DNA from: Thioalkalivibrio sulfidiphilus HL-EbGr7
GTDB taxonomy: Bacteria; Pseudomonadota; Gammaproteobacteria; Ectothiorhodospirales; Ectothiorhodospiraceae
Direction: 5' to 3'
NCBI RefSeq assembly: GCF_000021985.1
Contig: NC_011901.1
Location: forward strand, 2,232,001 to 2,296,000
DNA: 64,000 nt
Shown here: piece by piece, positions 63,254 to 64,000 of the stretch
Layout of the letters: each line of letters starts with the position of its first letter
Numbering within the stretch: position 1 is the first letter of the stretch
Notes under the pieces: generated by a model
What the model saw: only the letters and a program-made list of their open reading frames with translations
What the model was told of the DNA's origin: nothing
Database searches by the model: none
Program-made: the position numbers and the translations under genes

Positions 63254-64000
63254 TCAGCGCCGCAACCGCAGGTAGATCTCCGGCAGCCGCCGCGGCAGGT
63301 CGTCCACGTTGTCCAGGACCAGGTAGTGACCCGGGCCGAAGATGGCCGGCAGGTATTCCGAGCCCGAGGTGTCCAGGGTGATGCAGAAGGGATGCACGCC
63401 CGCGTCCACCGCCTCCTTCATGGCCATACGCGTGTCCTCGTGCAGGTAGCGGGAGTCGCCGCCGTCGTCGTAGTCCGCAGGGCGTCCGTCGGAGAGGATC
63501 AGCAGCAGGCGGTGATGGGCATCGGCCTGCTCGAAGCGCCGGATACCGTGGCGGATGGCCGCACCCATGCGCGAGGCGAGACGACCGGAGACCGCGGCGA
63601 TGCTGGCACGCACCTCGGGGCCGGTGTGCTCGTGGAAGTCCTTGAGCACGTAGAAGTTCACGTTGTCGTGATGGCGCGAGGCGAAGCCGCAGATGGCGTA
63701 GGGGTCGCCCACGCTCTCGATGGCCTCGGCGAACATCATCAGCCCGGCGCGCAGCCGGTCCACCACCTTGCCCTGGCCGCTGGGATGCTTGGCCATGATG
63801 GAGGTGGACATATCGGCCAGCAGCAGCACGGCGGTGTCCCGGTGCTGCACGGTGCGGCGCCGATAGATGAAGGGTTTGGGCGAGAGACCCGCCTTCTTGT
63901 CGGCGATGAAGCCGGTGACCGCCTCCAGGTCCAGCTCGTCGCCGTCCAGCTGTTTGCGCAGCGGCGCCACCCGGCTGGGGCGCTGCAGTTCCAGGGCCCG
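63254..64000 (-). CDS. VWA-domain protein of the CbbO/NorD type, C-terminal part
   Basis: 249 codons of a protein that continues beyond the window edge. The VWA domain carries the MIDAS start DMSTS and GRPADYDDGGD, with AEAIESVGDPYAICGFAS and the FYVLKDFHEHTG segment that I associate with NorD/CbbO proteins. These act with a MoxR-type AAA ATPase to assemble or reactivate metalloenzymes such as nitric oxide reductase or Rubisco. The partner ATPase would be expected outside the window. Confidence 0.82.
   Translation of the reverse strand, partial: RALELQRPSRVAPLRKQLDGDELDLEAVTGFIADKKAGLSPKPFIYRRRTVQHRDTAVLLLADMSTSIMAKHPSGQGKVVDRLRAGLMMFAEAIESVGDPYAICGFASRHHDNVNFYVLKDFHEHTGPEVRASIAAVSGRLASRMGAAIRHGIRRFEQADAHHRLLLILSDGRPADYDDGGDSRYLHEDTRMAMKEAVDAGVHPFCITLDTSGSEYLPAIFGPGHYLVLDNVDDLPRRLPEIYLRLRR

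Overview
The window is a GC-rich chromosomal segment of a gammaproteobacterium. The gene order points that way: mobA/mobB/moeA, lptF-lptG divergent from pepA-holC ahead of valS, dsbC-xerD, ybbP-ybbA/tesA, and ilvBNC-psd-pssA-leuA. The mixture of these with DUF2173 proteins and a CbbO/NorD-type VWA protein is what I would expect of an Ectothiorhodospiraceae or Chromatiales sulfur oxidiser such as Thioalkalivibrio. That placement is inference from remembered gene content, not from a search. No prophage, integrated plasmid, CRISPR array or complete insertion sequence is visible. One 237-bp MITE-like element is present.

Layout. 1-6474: minus-strand surface polysaccharide cluster (rfbB fragment, phosphohexomutase, Wzz-like protein, UDP-glucuronate epimerase, TviB/WbpO dehydrogenase) with a HepT/MntA toxin-antitoxin pair set into it. 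6615-14542: tRNA-Arg(CCT), relA, ybbP-ybbA head-to-head with tesA, a 56-aa protein, and htpX with a sigma-32-like promoter. 14841-21030: parC, a HAD hydrolase, a HigB/HigA pair and parE. 21201-27525: AddA-type helicase-nuclease, thioredoxin-TPR chaperedoxin, dsbC, xerD. 27677-32600: slipin/NfeD pair, then mobA, mobB, moeA for molybdenum cofactor. 32699-34223: a PilZ protein and three tandem DUF2173 paralogues. 34480-43984: RDD protein, lptG/lptF, pepA, holC, a proline-rich protein, a serine hydrolase and valS. 44164-50403: small exported protein, MITE, prfC, an ECF sigma operon with PEER-repeat periplasmic proteins, rimI and a family 4 uracil-DNA glycosylase. 50452-57217: the branched-chain amino acid and phospholipid operon leuA-pssA-psd-ilvC-ilvN-ilvB, read right to left. 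57560-64000: MutS2-like protein without Smr domain, aldo/keto reductase, HD-GYP protein, histone-deacetylase-like protein and a VWA protein cut by the window edge.

The most unusual signal is in the gaps. Nearly every intergenic space carries a short-unit repeat element. At least seven unrelated sequence families share one design: degenerate 7-nt units (AAGATTC, CAAGAGA, GAAGTGG, GTCAGTG, CTTTGTG, CATCCTT) or roughly 9-nt units (GGCGCAAAG, GACAGGATT), usually arranged as a left arm and an inverted right arm around a short centre. They abut gene ends so closely that they often supply the stop codon of the neighbouring gene. Two of them sit inside pairs of REP sequences. I do not know of a description that treats these families as one class.

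Other points worth attention: the Psd homologue in the ilv-leu operon lacks the serine needed to form the pyruvoyl cofactor; a strong promoter with an operator palindrome at 52283-52311 has no gene behind it; the phosphohexomutase carries a peptide insert that coincides with a palindromic repeat; and ybbA and tesA share the bases of their start codons.
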